A stretch of DNA of 5,863 nucleotides from Dehalococcoidia bacterium (lineage in GTDB: Bacteria > Chloroflexota > Dehalococcoidia > UBA6926), in the NCBI GenBank assembly GCA_029941095.1, contig JAPYRO010000084.1, forward strand, positions 1 to 5,863, in the 5' to 3' direction. The translations under genes and the position numbers were made by a program. The first letter of the stretch is position 1, and every line of letters starts with the position of its first letter. Of this stretch, positions 1 through 5,863 are shown in pieces. Under the pieces are notes generated by a model that made no database searches, was not told the origin of the DNA, and saw nothing but the letters and a program-made list of their open reading frames with translations.

Positions 1-460
1 CCCTAGAGCTATGTTGATGATTATTTGCAAGATAAAAATTTTCGGTTGAATATGATCTGAACCCGTATAAAGTAAGTTTTTGCGCGATCCCGGATTGAGA
101 TCGGACTCTTAGCAAAAGTTTCCTGCCATTGTTTCGTATACTGGTATTGGTCGCTTCTGATATTAGCTTAGCGAGTATGTCTAGATGTATCGATTCAATT
201 AATAGCAACTTTATCTCCCATGTAGAGGACTGGAGTGCATTCTCTAATGTTAATAAACTTGAATTCTGCAACCCATCTGTTACTAAAATCGATTGTATAT
301 TCTTATTCTTTTCTCTTATTGCCGCAGACAGTGTTTGCCAAGCGAAATTCCTAGATCCTTGATTAGAGAAATCGCTATAAGGCATAGCTAGATTAACCCC
401 TTGATGTATGCCTAATCCCAGTAATCCTGATAAATCTTTTGGGTAAACAGTGTTCAACAT
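1..460 (-). CDS. Hypothetical protein, possibly GNAT-like, C-terminus cut by window edge
   Basis: Translating the minus strand from the ATG at 460-458 gives 153 codons without a stop, running off the left edge, so this is a partial gene. It begins MLNTVYPKDLSGLLGLGIHQ. It lies 25 bp downstream of the pdxT stop on the same strand, so it is probably the third gene of the pdxST unit. No strong Shine-Dalgarno is seen before the ATG, only a weak AAGACG; the frame stays open upstream into pdxT, but no ATG, GTG or TTG lies between the pdxT stop and 460. No certain family is recognised. Residues about 114-144 (KLLLRVRS, then LYGF at 131-134, then YSTENFYL) read like a beta strand, helix and strand ending in a GF motif, as in the acetyl-CoA-binding half of GNAT acetyltransferases. 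That fold call is tentative. The catalytic role and substrate are unknown. There is no signal peptide or membrane segment in the visible part. Confidence 0.72.
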   Translation of the reverse strand, partial: MLNTVYPKDLSGLLGLGIHQGVNLAMPYSDFSNQGSRNFAWQTLSAAIREKNKNIQSILVTDGLQNSSLLTLENALQSSTWEIKLLLIESIHLDILAKLISEATNTSIRNNGRKLLLRVRSQSGIAQKLTLYGFRSYSTENFYLANNHQHSSR

Positions 461-485
461 AATCGTCTTATTTAAAGGGTTCGTT

Positions 486-1121
486 CTATGTCTCTTTAAC
501 TTGAGCTGATAGATTATCGGACACCAGTTCTAAAAATAATTGATGGAATCGAAAATCACCTGTCAACTCCGGGTGAAACGTTGTGGCAACAACATTTTTC
601 TGCTTCACGGCTACAGGTTCGTTATTACCTAAAATAGATAACGTCTCTACTTTTTCCCCGATACTGAGTATCTTCGGGGCACGAATAAATATCCCAGCAA
701 AAGGAGTTTGCGGTTTAAGCTTATCAATTGTTAAATTAGCTTGGAAGCTATCTAATTGACGGCCGTAACCGTTTCTTTGAACGGAAATATCTATTAAATC
801 CAGTGGCTTCCACGGGTCTAAGCCTTCTGCTTCTTTTGCAATTATGATCGTACCTGCACATGTTCCCCATATAGGCTTGTTTTCTCCATGGAATTGGATA
901 AGTGAACTGCGAAAATCATAATTCTCTATTAACTTGGACATTGTAGTGCTTTCTCCACCTGGAATAATTAATCCATCAATATAATCCAAATCCTTTGGTA
1001 ACCGTACTTCGTTGACGGTAGCGCAACCCATTTTAGATAGCAATGCCGCATGCTCTTGGAAGTCTCCTTGAAGCGCGAGAATACCTATTCTTGCTTTTGG
1101 GACTATTGAATCGATAGACAA
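486..1121 (-). CDS. pdxT: Pyridoxal 5'-phosphate synthase glutaminase subunit PdxT
   Basis: PdxT is a class I-type glutamine amidotransferase. It hydrolyses glutamine and channels the ammonia to PdxS for assembly of pyridoxal 5'-phosphate in the cytoplasm. The 211-residue protein has the expected family length and landmarks: ALQGDFQEH near residues 16-24, the oxyanion-hole motif PGGES (54-58), the nucleophile Cys88 in GTCAG (86-90), the family motif QRNGYGRQLDSF (115-126), and the remaining catalytic pair His183 and Glu185 in TTFHPEL. The triad is intact, so it should be active. The start is a TTG at 1121-1119, 4 nt after the pdxS stop. It is chosen because an AGAGG sits 11 nt upstream inside the pdxS end, and the next in-frame ATG (Met31) would remove the conserved first strand. 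The tight spacing to pdxS indicates co-transcription and probably translational coupling, in line with the roughly 1:1 PdxS:PdxT complex. Confidence 0.96.
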   Translation of the reverse strand: MSIDSIVPKARIGILALQGDFQEHAALLSKMGCATVNEVRLPKDLDYIDGLIIPGGESTTMSKLIENYDFRSSLIQFHGENKPIWGTCAGTIIIAKEAEGLDPWKPLDLIDISVQRNGYGRQLDSFQANLTIDKLKPQTPFAGIFIRAPKILSIGEKVETLSILGNNEPVAVKQKNVVATTFHPELTGDFRFHQLFLELVSDNLSAQVKET

Positions 1122-1125
1122 ATCT

Positions 1126-2007
1126 TTAACAACCTCTGGTAGCTAGTAAATCCTCAGGATTCAAGGTTTTAATATCAATCCCTGACATAGCGTCTCCCAG
1201 GCCTTTGGACACCTCGGCGATAATTGCAGGATCATTGTAGTGTGTTACTGATTTTACTATTGCAGCTGCCCTTGGAGCCGGGTCATCGGATTTGAATATA
1301 CCTGATCCTACGAATACACCCTCTGCCCCTAGATGCATCATGAGGGCTGCGTCTGCGGGTGTTCCTACTCCTCCAGCGGCGAAATTTACTACTGGTAGCC
1401 CTCCCAATTTATGAACATCTTTTATTAATTCAAGGGGTGCAGAGATTGATTTAGCATATGAGGGTAACTCATCTTCTGGTAATCCGACAACTATTCTGAT
1501 TTCAGATTGTATAGAGCGCATATGCCTTACGGCTTCAACGATATTACCGGTTCCAGCTTCTCCCTTGGTCCTAATCATAGCGGCGCCTTCTGAAATTCTA
1601 CGTAACGCTTCTCCCAGGTTCCTGGCTCCACATACAAATGGTATTTTGTATTCGTGTTTCCAAACATGATTATTTTCGTCGGCTGGTGTCAACACTTCCG
1701 ATTCATCAATATAATCTGTTCCTATTGCTTCTAATATCTTAGCTTCTACTATATGTCCAATGCGAATTTTTGCCATCACTGGGATACTAACTGATTCCAT
1801 GATTTTTTCTATTAGCCCTGGGTCGGACATTCTTGCTACGCCTCCGTCTGCCCTAATGTCTGCCGGCACTCTTTCTAGGGCCATAACAGCACATGCTCCA
1901 GCGTCTTCCGCAATTTTTGCTTGATCCGGAGTGACAACATCCATTATCACCCCGCCTTTCAGCATTCTTGCCAATCCCGTTTTTAAGAGCCATGGATCTT
2001 GATCCAT
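1126..2007 (-). CDS. pdxS: Pyridoxal 5'-phosphate synthase lyase subunit PdxS
   Basis: PdxS is the (beta/alpha)8-barrel synthase subunit. It combines a pentose phosphate (ribose or ribulose 5-phosphate), glyceraldehyde 3-phosphate and ammonia from PdxT into pyridoxal 5'-phosphate; family members form dodecamers decorated with PdxT. The 293 residues match the usual length. Visible landmarks are MLKGGVIMDV (15-24, with the active-site Asp23), ALERVPADIR (43-52), the Schiff-base Lys80 in MAKIRIGH (78-85), the second imine-forming Lys148 in RTKGEAGTG (146-154), and the phosphate-binding glycine-rich stretches FAAGGVGTPADA and GAEGVFVGSGIF. All catalytic lysines are present. The ATG at 2007-2005 is supported by GAGAGG (2023-2018) 10 nt upstream. 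It is the first gene of the leftward unit, divergent from the thiamine importer operon. The sequence shows no riboswitch in front of it; a MocR-type regulator such as PdxR cannot be judged here. Confidence 0.98.
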   Translation of the reverse strand: MDQDPWLLKTGLARMLKGGVIMDVVTPDQAKIAEDAGACAVMALERVPADIRADGGVARMSDPGLIEKIMESVSIPVMAKIRIGHIVEAKILEAIGTDYIDESEVLTPADENNHVWKHEYKIPFVCGARNLGEALRRISEGAAMIRTKGEAGTGNIVEAVRHMRSIQSEIRIVVGLPEDELPSYAKSISAPLELIKDVHKLGGLPVVNFAAGGVGTPADAALMMHLGAEGVFVGSGIFKSDDPAPRAAAIVKSVTHYNDPAIIAEVSKGLGDAMSGIDIKTLNPEDLLATRGC

Positions 2008-2049
2008 AATAATTAATCCTCTCTTCCCAACAAATTAATATTCATTTTT

Positions 2050-2078
2050 AATATACTTATTATCTTTTTAGCCGTCCG
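2050..2078 (-). promoter_or_regulatory. Weak candidate pdxS promoter
   Basis: On the minus strand a TATATT (2055-2050) could be a -10 box. A poor -35 (CGGACG, 2078-2073, 3 of 6 matches to TTGACA) lies 17 nt upstream of it. An alternative -10 is GATAAT (2064-2059), with no recognisable -35. AT-rich DNA yields such matches by chance, so this only marks where to look. Confidence 0.2.
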
Positions 2079-2127
2079 TTATCCATCATTCTACTAGCCA
2101 ATAGATTCTCGCGGCAAATCTAAACTA

Positions 2128-2156
2128 TTTACTTATTAAAATTCTCCTGTTATAAA
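2128..2156 (+). promoter_or_regulatory. Candidate sigma-70-type promoter of the thiBPQ operon
   Basis: TTTACT at 2128-2133 (4 of 6 matches to TTGACA) is separated by exactly 17 nt from TATAAA at 2151-2156 (5 of 6 matches to TATAAT). Transcription would start near 2163, just before the first base of the TPP aptamer at about 2171, giving a leader of about 100 nt before the thiB ATG. The position relative to the riboswitch is the main support. Confidence 0.6.
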
Positions 2157-2170
2157 TATTTAGTAACGTC

Positions 2171-2258
2171 TTCGGGAGCTAGGTTTCCTGGCTGAGAGGC
2201 CTTAATTTGATTAAGGCGACCGTTAGAACCTGTCTGGGTAATTCCGGCGGAGGGAAAA
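2171..2258 (+). ncRNA. TPP (thiamine pyrophosphate) riboswitch, THI element
   Basis: The leader carries the conserved aptamer landmarks in order: CGGGAGC (2173-2179), the invariant CTGAGA (2192-2197), GAACCTG (2226-2232), CTGGGTAATTCCGG (2234-2247) and CGGAGGGAA (2248-2256). The stems can be drawn by hand. P2 is 2173-2175 with 2220-2222. P3 is a 7-bp helix, 2177-2183 with 2187-2193. An accessory 7-bp hairpin is 2199-2205 with 2211-2217. P5 is 2234-2237 with 2244-2247, and P4 is 2229-2231 with 2251-2253. P1 is weak (around 2169-2173 with 2254-2258). The aptamer directly precedes a thiamine-binding protein gene, as expected. No terminator hairpin or U-run follows, and the P4 strand contains the thiB Shine-Dalgarno, so control is most likely at translation initiation: TPP binding lowers expression. 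Confidence 0.96.
2249..2254 (+). promoter_or_regulatory. thiB Shine-Dalgarno inside the riboswitch
   Basis: GGAGGG lies 9 nt before the ATG at 2264 and is at the same time the 3' strand of aptamer stem P4 (AGG, 2251-2253). This fixes the thiB start at 2264 and suggests direct sequestration of the ribosome binding site in the ligand-bound fold, without a separate expression platform. Confidence 0.85.
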
Positions 2259-2263
2259 TTATC

Positions 2264-3340
2264 ATGAAACGATCGTTTCCGCTCTTCAAGAGCAACTCTC
2301 TATTATTATCTGTTGCGATCATTTTAGTTGTTGTAGTGCAGGGTTGCACACTCGATAACTCAGCCGATAAACCTCTTATCATATTGACGCATGATAGCTT
2401 TGATATTGGAGAAGACCTAATCACCGAATTTCAAAGAGATCACCATGCGGAAGTCATTATTCAAAAGGGCGGGGATGCGGGAGAGATCTTAACTAAAGCG
2501 ATTTTAACGAAAGATGCTCCTATAGCAGACCTAATTTATGGAATAGACAACACTTTCTTAAGTAGGGCTTTGAATGAAGATCTTTTTATACCGTATCGAT
2601 CTCCGCTGATAGATCAGGTGCCAGGAAAATTCCATATTGATCCTGAATACAGGGTAACCCCAATTGATTACGGGTATGTTGCCGTTAATTATGATTTATC
2701 GTGGATAGGTTCCAACCAATTGACACCTCCCGAAGATTTATACGAGTTAACCACCGAGAAATGGAGAGGCAAACTCATTGTTCAGAACCCAGCTACTTCT
2801 TCTCCAGGACTGGCATTCTTGCTGATAACAATTAATAGATTTGGTGAAGAAGGGGATTATACTTGGAAGGAATACTGGTCTGATCTTAAATCCAATGATG
2901 TTAAGGTAAGTGATGGATGGAGTGATGCTTACTATACGGCATTTAGTTTATGGGGTGGTGATCGCCCTCTGGTAGTAAGTTATTCAACTAGCCCTGCAGC
3001 AGAAGTATATTACTCCGAAGAACCGATGGACTCCCCGCCAACGGGTGTTTTGATGACCAATCGGTCGGTATTTTTGCAAGTTGAAACAATTGGAATCGTA
3101 CGGGGTTCAAAAAATCATAAATTAGCAGAACGGTTTATCGATTATGCTCTAAATAAGAGATTCCAAGAAGATTTCCCTACAAGGATGTGGGTTTATCCAG
3201 TAAATAAGAAAGCTCTTCTTCCAAGGATATTCGAATTTGCACCTGAGCCTGACCCTAAGCCAGAAATTCAATTAAATGTTTCTGCTGAAGATCTGGATGA
3301 GTGGATTTCGGATTGGGCAGATATAGTTATACGCCGTTAG
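2264..3340 (+). CDS. thiB: Thiamine ABC transporter substrate-binding lipoprotein ThiB
   Basis: ThiB is the extracytoplasmic receptor that captures thiamine (in the family also thiamine phosphates) and delivers it to the ThiP permease. The 358-residue protein opens with KR, a hydrophobic segment (13-25) and the lipobox VQGC (25-28), so Cys28 is probably lipidated and the protein membrane-tethered. From about residue 36 it follows the Escherichia coli ThiB pattern as I recall it: DSF (44-46), GIDN (93-96), DYGY (135-138), QNPATSSPGL (174-183), GWSDAY (218-223), SYSTSPA (239-245), FLQVE (270-274), MWVYPV, and a WISDW ending. These are ligand-cleft and core motifs of the family. A TTG at 2207 would lengthen the frame by 19 residues but lies inside the riboswitch, so the ATG at 2264 is used. 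It is the first gene of thiBPQ and the direct target of the TPP riboswitch. A related ligand such as a thiamine precursor cannot be excluded. Confidence 0.95.
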   Translation: MKRSFPLFKSNSLLLSVAIILVVVVQGCTLDNSADKPLIILTHDSFDIGEDLITEFQRDHHAEVIIQKGGDAGEILTKAILTKDAPIADLIYGIDNTFLSRALNEDLFIPYRSPLIDQVPGKFHIDPEYRVTPIDYGYVAVNYDLSWIGSNQLTPPEDLYELTTEKWRGKLIVQNPATSSPGLAFLLITINRFGEEGDYTWKEYWSDLKSNDVKVSDGWSDAYYTAFSLWGGDRPLVVSYSTSPAAEVYYSEEPMDSPPTGVLMTNRSVFLQVETIGIVRGSKNHKLAERFIDYALNKRFQEDFPTRMWVYPVNKKALLPRIFEFAPEPDPKPEIQLNVSAEDLDEWISDWADIVIRR

Positions 3341-3346
3341 GTGATC
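3339..3346 (+). promoter_or_regulatory. thiP Shine-Dalgarno overlapping the thiB stop
   Basis: AGGTGATC runs from the last two bases of the thiB stop codon up to the ATG at 3347. It is complementary to the usual 3' end of bacterial 16S rRNA (GATCACCT). This favours ATG 3347 over the in-frame GTG at 3341, which lies inside the site and has no Shine-Dalgarno of its own. Confidence 0.6.
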
Positions 3347-4996
3347 ATGAATCTTTTTATTTTAGTTAAAACTTTTCCACTAATTTTTCTGGCTATCTTT
3401 TTCTATATTCCGGTCGCTAAATTGGTGTTTGCGGTGGATGAACTAAGCAGTCGTTCCTATTTAGAATCTTTATTATCCATAGTTCGAACCCCATATTATT
3501 TAGATGTTATTAGATTCACATTATTTCAGGCGACGGTGTCAACTATTCTAGTTTTGTTGACAGCTATGCCTTGCTGTTATGTTTTATCAAAATATGAATT
3601 CCCCGGTAAATCTATAATACTGGCTTTATTGACAGTACCCTTTATTATGCCTCCTATAGTTTTAGTTATAGCGTTGCTAGTATTTTTAGGCCCTCAAAAC
3701 CCTTTTTTAAATGCAGTTCGTCAGCATATAAATTTCTCTAGTTTCGAAACTAATGGAAGCTTTTTACTAATACTAATTGCGCATGTAATATTCGAGTTCA
3801 GTATTGTTGTGAGATTAGTGTCAAATTTTTGGGCAAATCTCAATAGGAATATTTATGAAGTAGCTTCTGTATTAGGCGCGTCGCCGAGTAAGATATTTTT
3901 CAATGTAACCTTGCCGGTCCTCAAGCCGGCTATAATCGCTGCAAGCTCTCTTGTTTTTATGTTTACCTTTACCAGTTTCGGTGTAATTCTAATTCTTGGA
4001 GGCGGATTTTTTTCGACTATTGAAACTGAAATTTATTACTCGACTTTTAAATATCTTGATTTATCGATTGCAGTTTCCTTTTCTTTTATCCAAATTATAT
4101 TTACCACTTTTATCCTACTCATTTACAGTGTATTTCAAAGCCGTGCTAATAAAACGTTGAAATTAGCTAAAGGGGAACGACGCTACACAAGAATAAAATC
4201 AAAGAAAGATTTCATTCAAGTTCTCTTATTTCTTATAACCATTGTTATAATAATGTCGCCCTATTTGTTTTTGCTGATAAGATCATTTTTGTTGGATGGA
4301 TCTTTTACTTTTGAGTCATATAAAAGCCTCTTTATTAATATTAATGATTCGTACTTTTTTCTTTCTCCCCTAAAAGCAGTCGCGAACTCTGTATTATTTG
4401 GCACGCTAACTGTGCTATTTTCAGTTCCGCTAGGTATTTGTGTTAGTTATTATTTGTCTAAAGGAAAATCGAAATACAAGAGCCTAATAGATTCTTTTTA
4501 TATGTCTACGTTAGGCATATCCTCCGTGGTTTTAGGTCTTGCGTTGCTTACTGGGCTACACACTTCATTTATTGATTTTCGAACAACATGGGTACCTTTA
4601 GTAGTAGCTCACATTCTTATTTCCTACCCTTTTGTTGTAAGGATAATACTGCCAACCCTAAATTCTATTGGCCCAAACTTGACCGGTTCTGCAATTAGTT
4701 TGGGAGCGTCTCCGTGGTCTCTTTTTTCGCGATTAGAATTACCTATACTCTCAAAATCTATACTTGTTAGTGCGGTTTTTTCTTTTGCGATATCAATGGG
4801 TGAATTTGGTGCCAGTTTGCTCATAAGCAGACCTGAACATTCTACAATTCCTGTGCACATTTATAGATATTTATCTCAACCAGGCCAAACAAATTTTGAA
4901 CATGCCCTGGCGATGAGCGGTATTTTGATGGTGATGGCGATGATGAGTTTTATTTTTATTGAGAAACTTAGGTATAGAGGTTGGGGTGATTTCTAG
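3347..4996 (+). CDS. thiP: Thiamine ABC transporter permease ThiP (two fused domains)
   Basis: ThiP forms the membrane channel of the thiamine importer. The 549-residue protein (E. coli ThiP is about 536) is very hydrophobic and has two tandem binding-protein-dependent permease domains, so one chain replaces a permease dimer. The halves are residues about 1-264 and 290-549, joined by a basic cytoplasmic linker (about 265-289, rich in Lys and Arg). Each half has about six membrane segments and an EAA coupling loop for the ATPase: EVASVLGASPSKIFFNVTLP starting at residue 171, and GSAISLGASPWSLFSRLELP starting at residue 447. The second loop lacks the usual leading glutamate but keeps the invariant glycine. 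The family was assigned mainly from the neighbours: thiB is 6 bp upstream, thiQ overlaps by 1 bp, and a TPP riboswitch heads the operon. The sequence alone would only say an Fe/thiamine-type fused permease. The start could be GTG 3341, two residues longer. Confidence 0.92.
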   Translation: MNLFILVKTFPLIFLAIFFYIPVAKLVFAVDELSSRSYLESLLSIVRTPYYLDVIRFTLFQATVSTILVLLTAMPCCYVLSKYEFPGKSIILALLTVPFIMPPIVLVIALLVFLGPQNPFLNAVRQHINFSSFETNGSFLLILIAHVIFEFSIVVRLVSNFWANLNRNIYEVASVLGASPSKIFFNVTLPVLKPAIIAASSLVFMFTFTSFGVILILGGGFFSTIETEIYYSTFKYLDLSIAVSFSFIQIIFTTFILLIYSVFQSRANKTLKLAKGERRYTRIKSKKDFIQVLLFLITIVIIMSPYLFLLIRSFLLDGSFTFESYKSLFININDSYFFLSPLKAVANSVLFGTLTVLFSVPLGICVSYYLSKGKSKYKSLIDSFYMSTLGISSVVLGLALLTGLHTSFIDFRTTWVPLVVAHILISYPFVVRIILPTLNSIGPNLTGSAISLGASPWSLFSRLELPILSKSILVSAVFSFAISMGEFGASLLISRPEHSTIPVHIYRYLSQPGQTNFEHALAMSGILMVMAMMSFIFIEKLRYRGWGDF

Positions 4997-5863
4997 TGGA
5001 ACATTCGATTCTTGAAATTAATAGGATATCGAAAAATTTTGATGGAAACAGAGACATTCTATCTGAGATTAAATTTTCCCTGTCAAAAAAAGAAGTTGTT
5101 GGAGTTCTGGGCCCTAGTGGTTCTGGAAAAAGCACCCTACTAAGGTTGATCGCAGGTTTAGAATCGCCGGACTTGGGGGAAATTAAATTGAACGGTGTAG
5201 ATGTATCAGGGCTAGCCCCGCATAAAAGAGGGATTGGATTAATGTTTCAAGATCTTTCTCTCTTTCCGCACTTAAATGTGTTTGACAACATAGCGTTTGG
5301 TCTAAAAATGGATAATTGGTCTAAACCAGATATAAAGAGCAGAGTCGAAGACCTACTTTCGTTTCTCCGAATACCCCACCTGCAATCTAGGGCTACGGAT
5401 ACGTTGTCTGGAGGAGAAGGTCAAAGGGTGGCGTTAGCGCGGGCTTTGGCACCTAGACCTCCTCTTCTGATGCTTGATGAGCCACTGGGTTCACTTGACA
5501 GGAAACTGCGATATGAACTTCTAAAGGAAATGAAGGGCTTATTTCAAAGCATGGGATTGTCGGTATTATATGTCACTCATGACCAAGAAGAAGCTTTTGC
5601 GATTGGAGATCGGATAATCCTATTAAACAATGGTTTGATTGAGCAAATAGGAAGCCCTATACAGATGATTACAAGACCTGCGTCAAGATTCGTCGCAGAT
5701 TTTCTAGGTATTGCTAATATGGTTTCCGTGAAGCCAAAAAAAATCGATAATACAATAATGTTTGATAGCTTTTTGGGCCGTTTTGAATTACCTGCGCAAA
5801 ATCTTGCCATTGATAATTTAAAGAGCGAATATACTTTTATAATTTCTCCCTACTCCATAACTC
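4996..5863 (+). CDS. thiQ: ABC transporter ATP-binding protein of the thiamine importer, 3' end cut by window
   Basis: This is the cytoplasmic ATPase that drives ThiP. The GTG start at 4996 shares one base with the thiP stop; GGGGTGAT (4983-4990) serves as Shine-Dalgarno. The visible 289 codons carry a full nucleotide-binding domain: Walker A GPSGSGKST (39-47), Q-loop Gln85, signature LSGGE (137-141, followed by GQR), Walker B LLMLDE (157-162), D-loop GSLD (165-168) and the switch His195. All catalytic residues are present. E. coli ThiQ stops at about 232 residues, whereas this protein continues past residue 289. It has an extra C-terminal part, with VSVKPKKI and FIISPYSI, that resembles the TOBE domain of CysA/PotA/FbpC-type ATPases. 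The symbol rests on operon context; by architecture it belongs to the longer ATPase type. The C-terminus lies outside the window. Confidence 0.9.
   Translation, partial: MEHSILEINRISKNFDGNRDILSEIKFSLSKKEVVGVLGPSGSGKSTLLRLIAGLESPDLGEIKLNGVDVSGLAPHKRGIGLMFQDLSLFPHLNVFDNIAFGLKMDNWSKPDIKSRVEDLLSFLRIPHLQSRATDTLSGGEGQRVALARALAPRPPLLMLDEPLGSLDRKLRYELLKEMKGLFQSMGLSVLYVTHDQEEAFAIGDRIILLNNGLIEQIGSPIQMITRPASRFVADFLGIANMVSVKPKKIDNTIMFDSFLGRFELPAQNLAIDNLKSEYTFIISPYSIT

Larger units (their letters stand above)
2008..2170. promoter_or_regulatory. Divergent intergenic control region between pdxS and thiB
   Basis: This very AT-rich stretch separates the two head-to-head units and must hold both promoters. 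On the plus strand a good sigma-70-like promoter lies at 2128-2156. On the minus strand only the pdxS Shine-Dalgarno (GAGAGG, 2023-2018) is clear, and promoter candidates there are weak. I see no strong inverted repeat that would identify an operator. No small gene is supported in it. Confidence 0.7.

Noticed and set aside
129..362. Plus-strand open frame of 77 codons
   Set aside because: It lies antisense to the long open minus-strand gene at 1-460, starts with a TTG without a Shine-Dalgarno, and resembles no family.
461..485. Possible terminator or promoter between pdxT and the next gene
   Set aside because: The gap is only 25 bp with no hairpin or promoter-like boxes, which fits read-through within one transcript.
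2199..2217. Perfect 7-bp hairpin as a possible intrinsic terminator
   Set aside because: It sits in the middle of the aptamer, where TPP riboswitches often have an optional stem, and is not followed by a U-run.
2207..2263. Nineteen-codon N-terminal extension of thiB from a TTG
   Set aside because: These bases are the TPP aptamer, and the ATG at 2264 has the Shine-Dalgarno and begins a normal lipoprotein signal peptide.
2179..2424. Minus-strand open frame of 81 codons
   Set aside because: It is antisense to the riboswitch and the thiB signal peptide region, with no ribosome binding site or recognisable domain.
4624..4860. Minus-strand open frame of 78 codons
   Set aside because: It is a shadow inside the conserved second half of thiP.
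5577..5810. Minus-strand open frame of 77 codons
   Set aside because: It is a shadow inside the ATPase gene, whose own frame is well supported by motifs.

Overview
The window is an AT-rich bacterial segment (roughly 40% GC by eye) with two vitamin-cofactor transcription units that diverge from a shared intergenic region of about 160 to 250 bp. Leftward (minus strand) are pdxS, pdxT and a third gene cut by the left edge. PdxS and PdxT form the glutamine-dependent pyridoxal 5'-phosphate (vitamin B6) synthase. The third gene starts 25 bp after pdxT and is open to the edge (positions 460 to 1). Rightward (plus strand) is a thiamine (vitamin B1) ABC importer operon: thiB (substrate-binding lipoprotein), thiP (fused two-domain permease) and thiQ (ATPase, cut by the right edge).

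The importer operon begins with a plausible sigma-70-type promoter (about 2128-2156). A clear thiamine pyrophosphate (TPP) riboswitch follows (about 2171-2258), and its 3' end contains the Shine-Dalgarno sequence of thiB. The expected logic is feedback: when TPP is plentiful, the aptamer closes over the thiB ribosome binding site and uptake falls. No matching riboswitch or clear operator is visible in front of pdxS. thiB, thiP and thiQ are separated by 6 bp and a 1-bp overlap, so they are probably co-transcribed; pdxS and pdxT are 4 bp apart.

Nearly all of the window is coding. The only gap over 150 bp is the divergent control region between pdxS and thiB (2008-2263). I see no tRNA, rRNA, CRISPR, insertion sequence or convincing intrinsic terminator.

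Organism: bacterial, because of the lipobox, Shine-Dalgarno sites, TPP riboswitch and bacterial promoter. The lipid-anchored ThiB, the PdxST (DXP-independent) B6 route and the general look of the ATPase and the truncated third gene are compatible with an uncultured, AT-rich Chloroflexota lineage such as a marine SAR202-like group. That placement is inference from memory of similar proteins and is weak. This is mostly recognisable cofactor metabolism, not an obviously new system. The least explained item is the truncated gene after pdxT.
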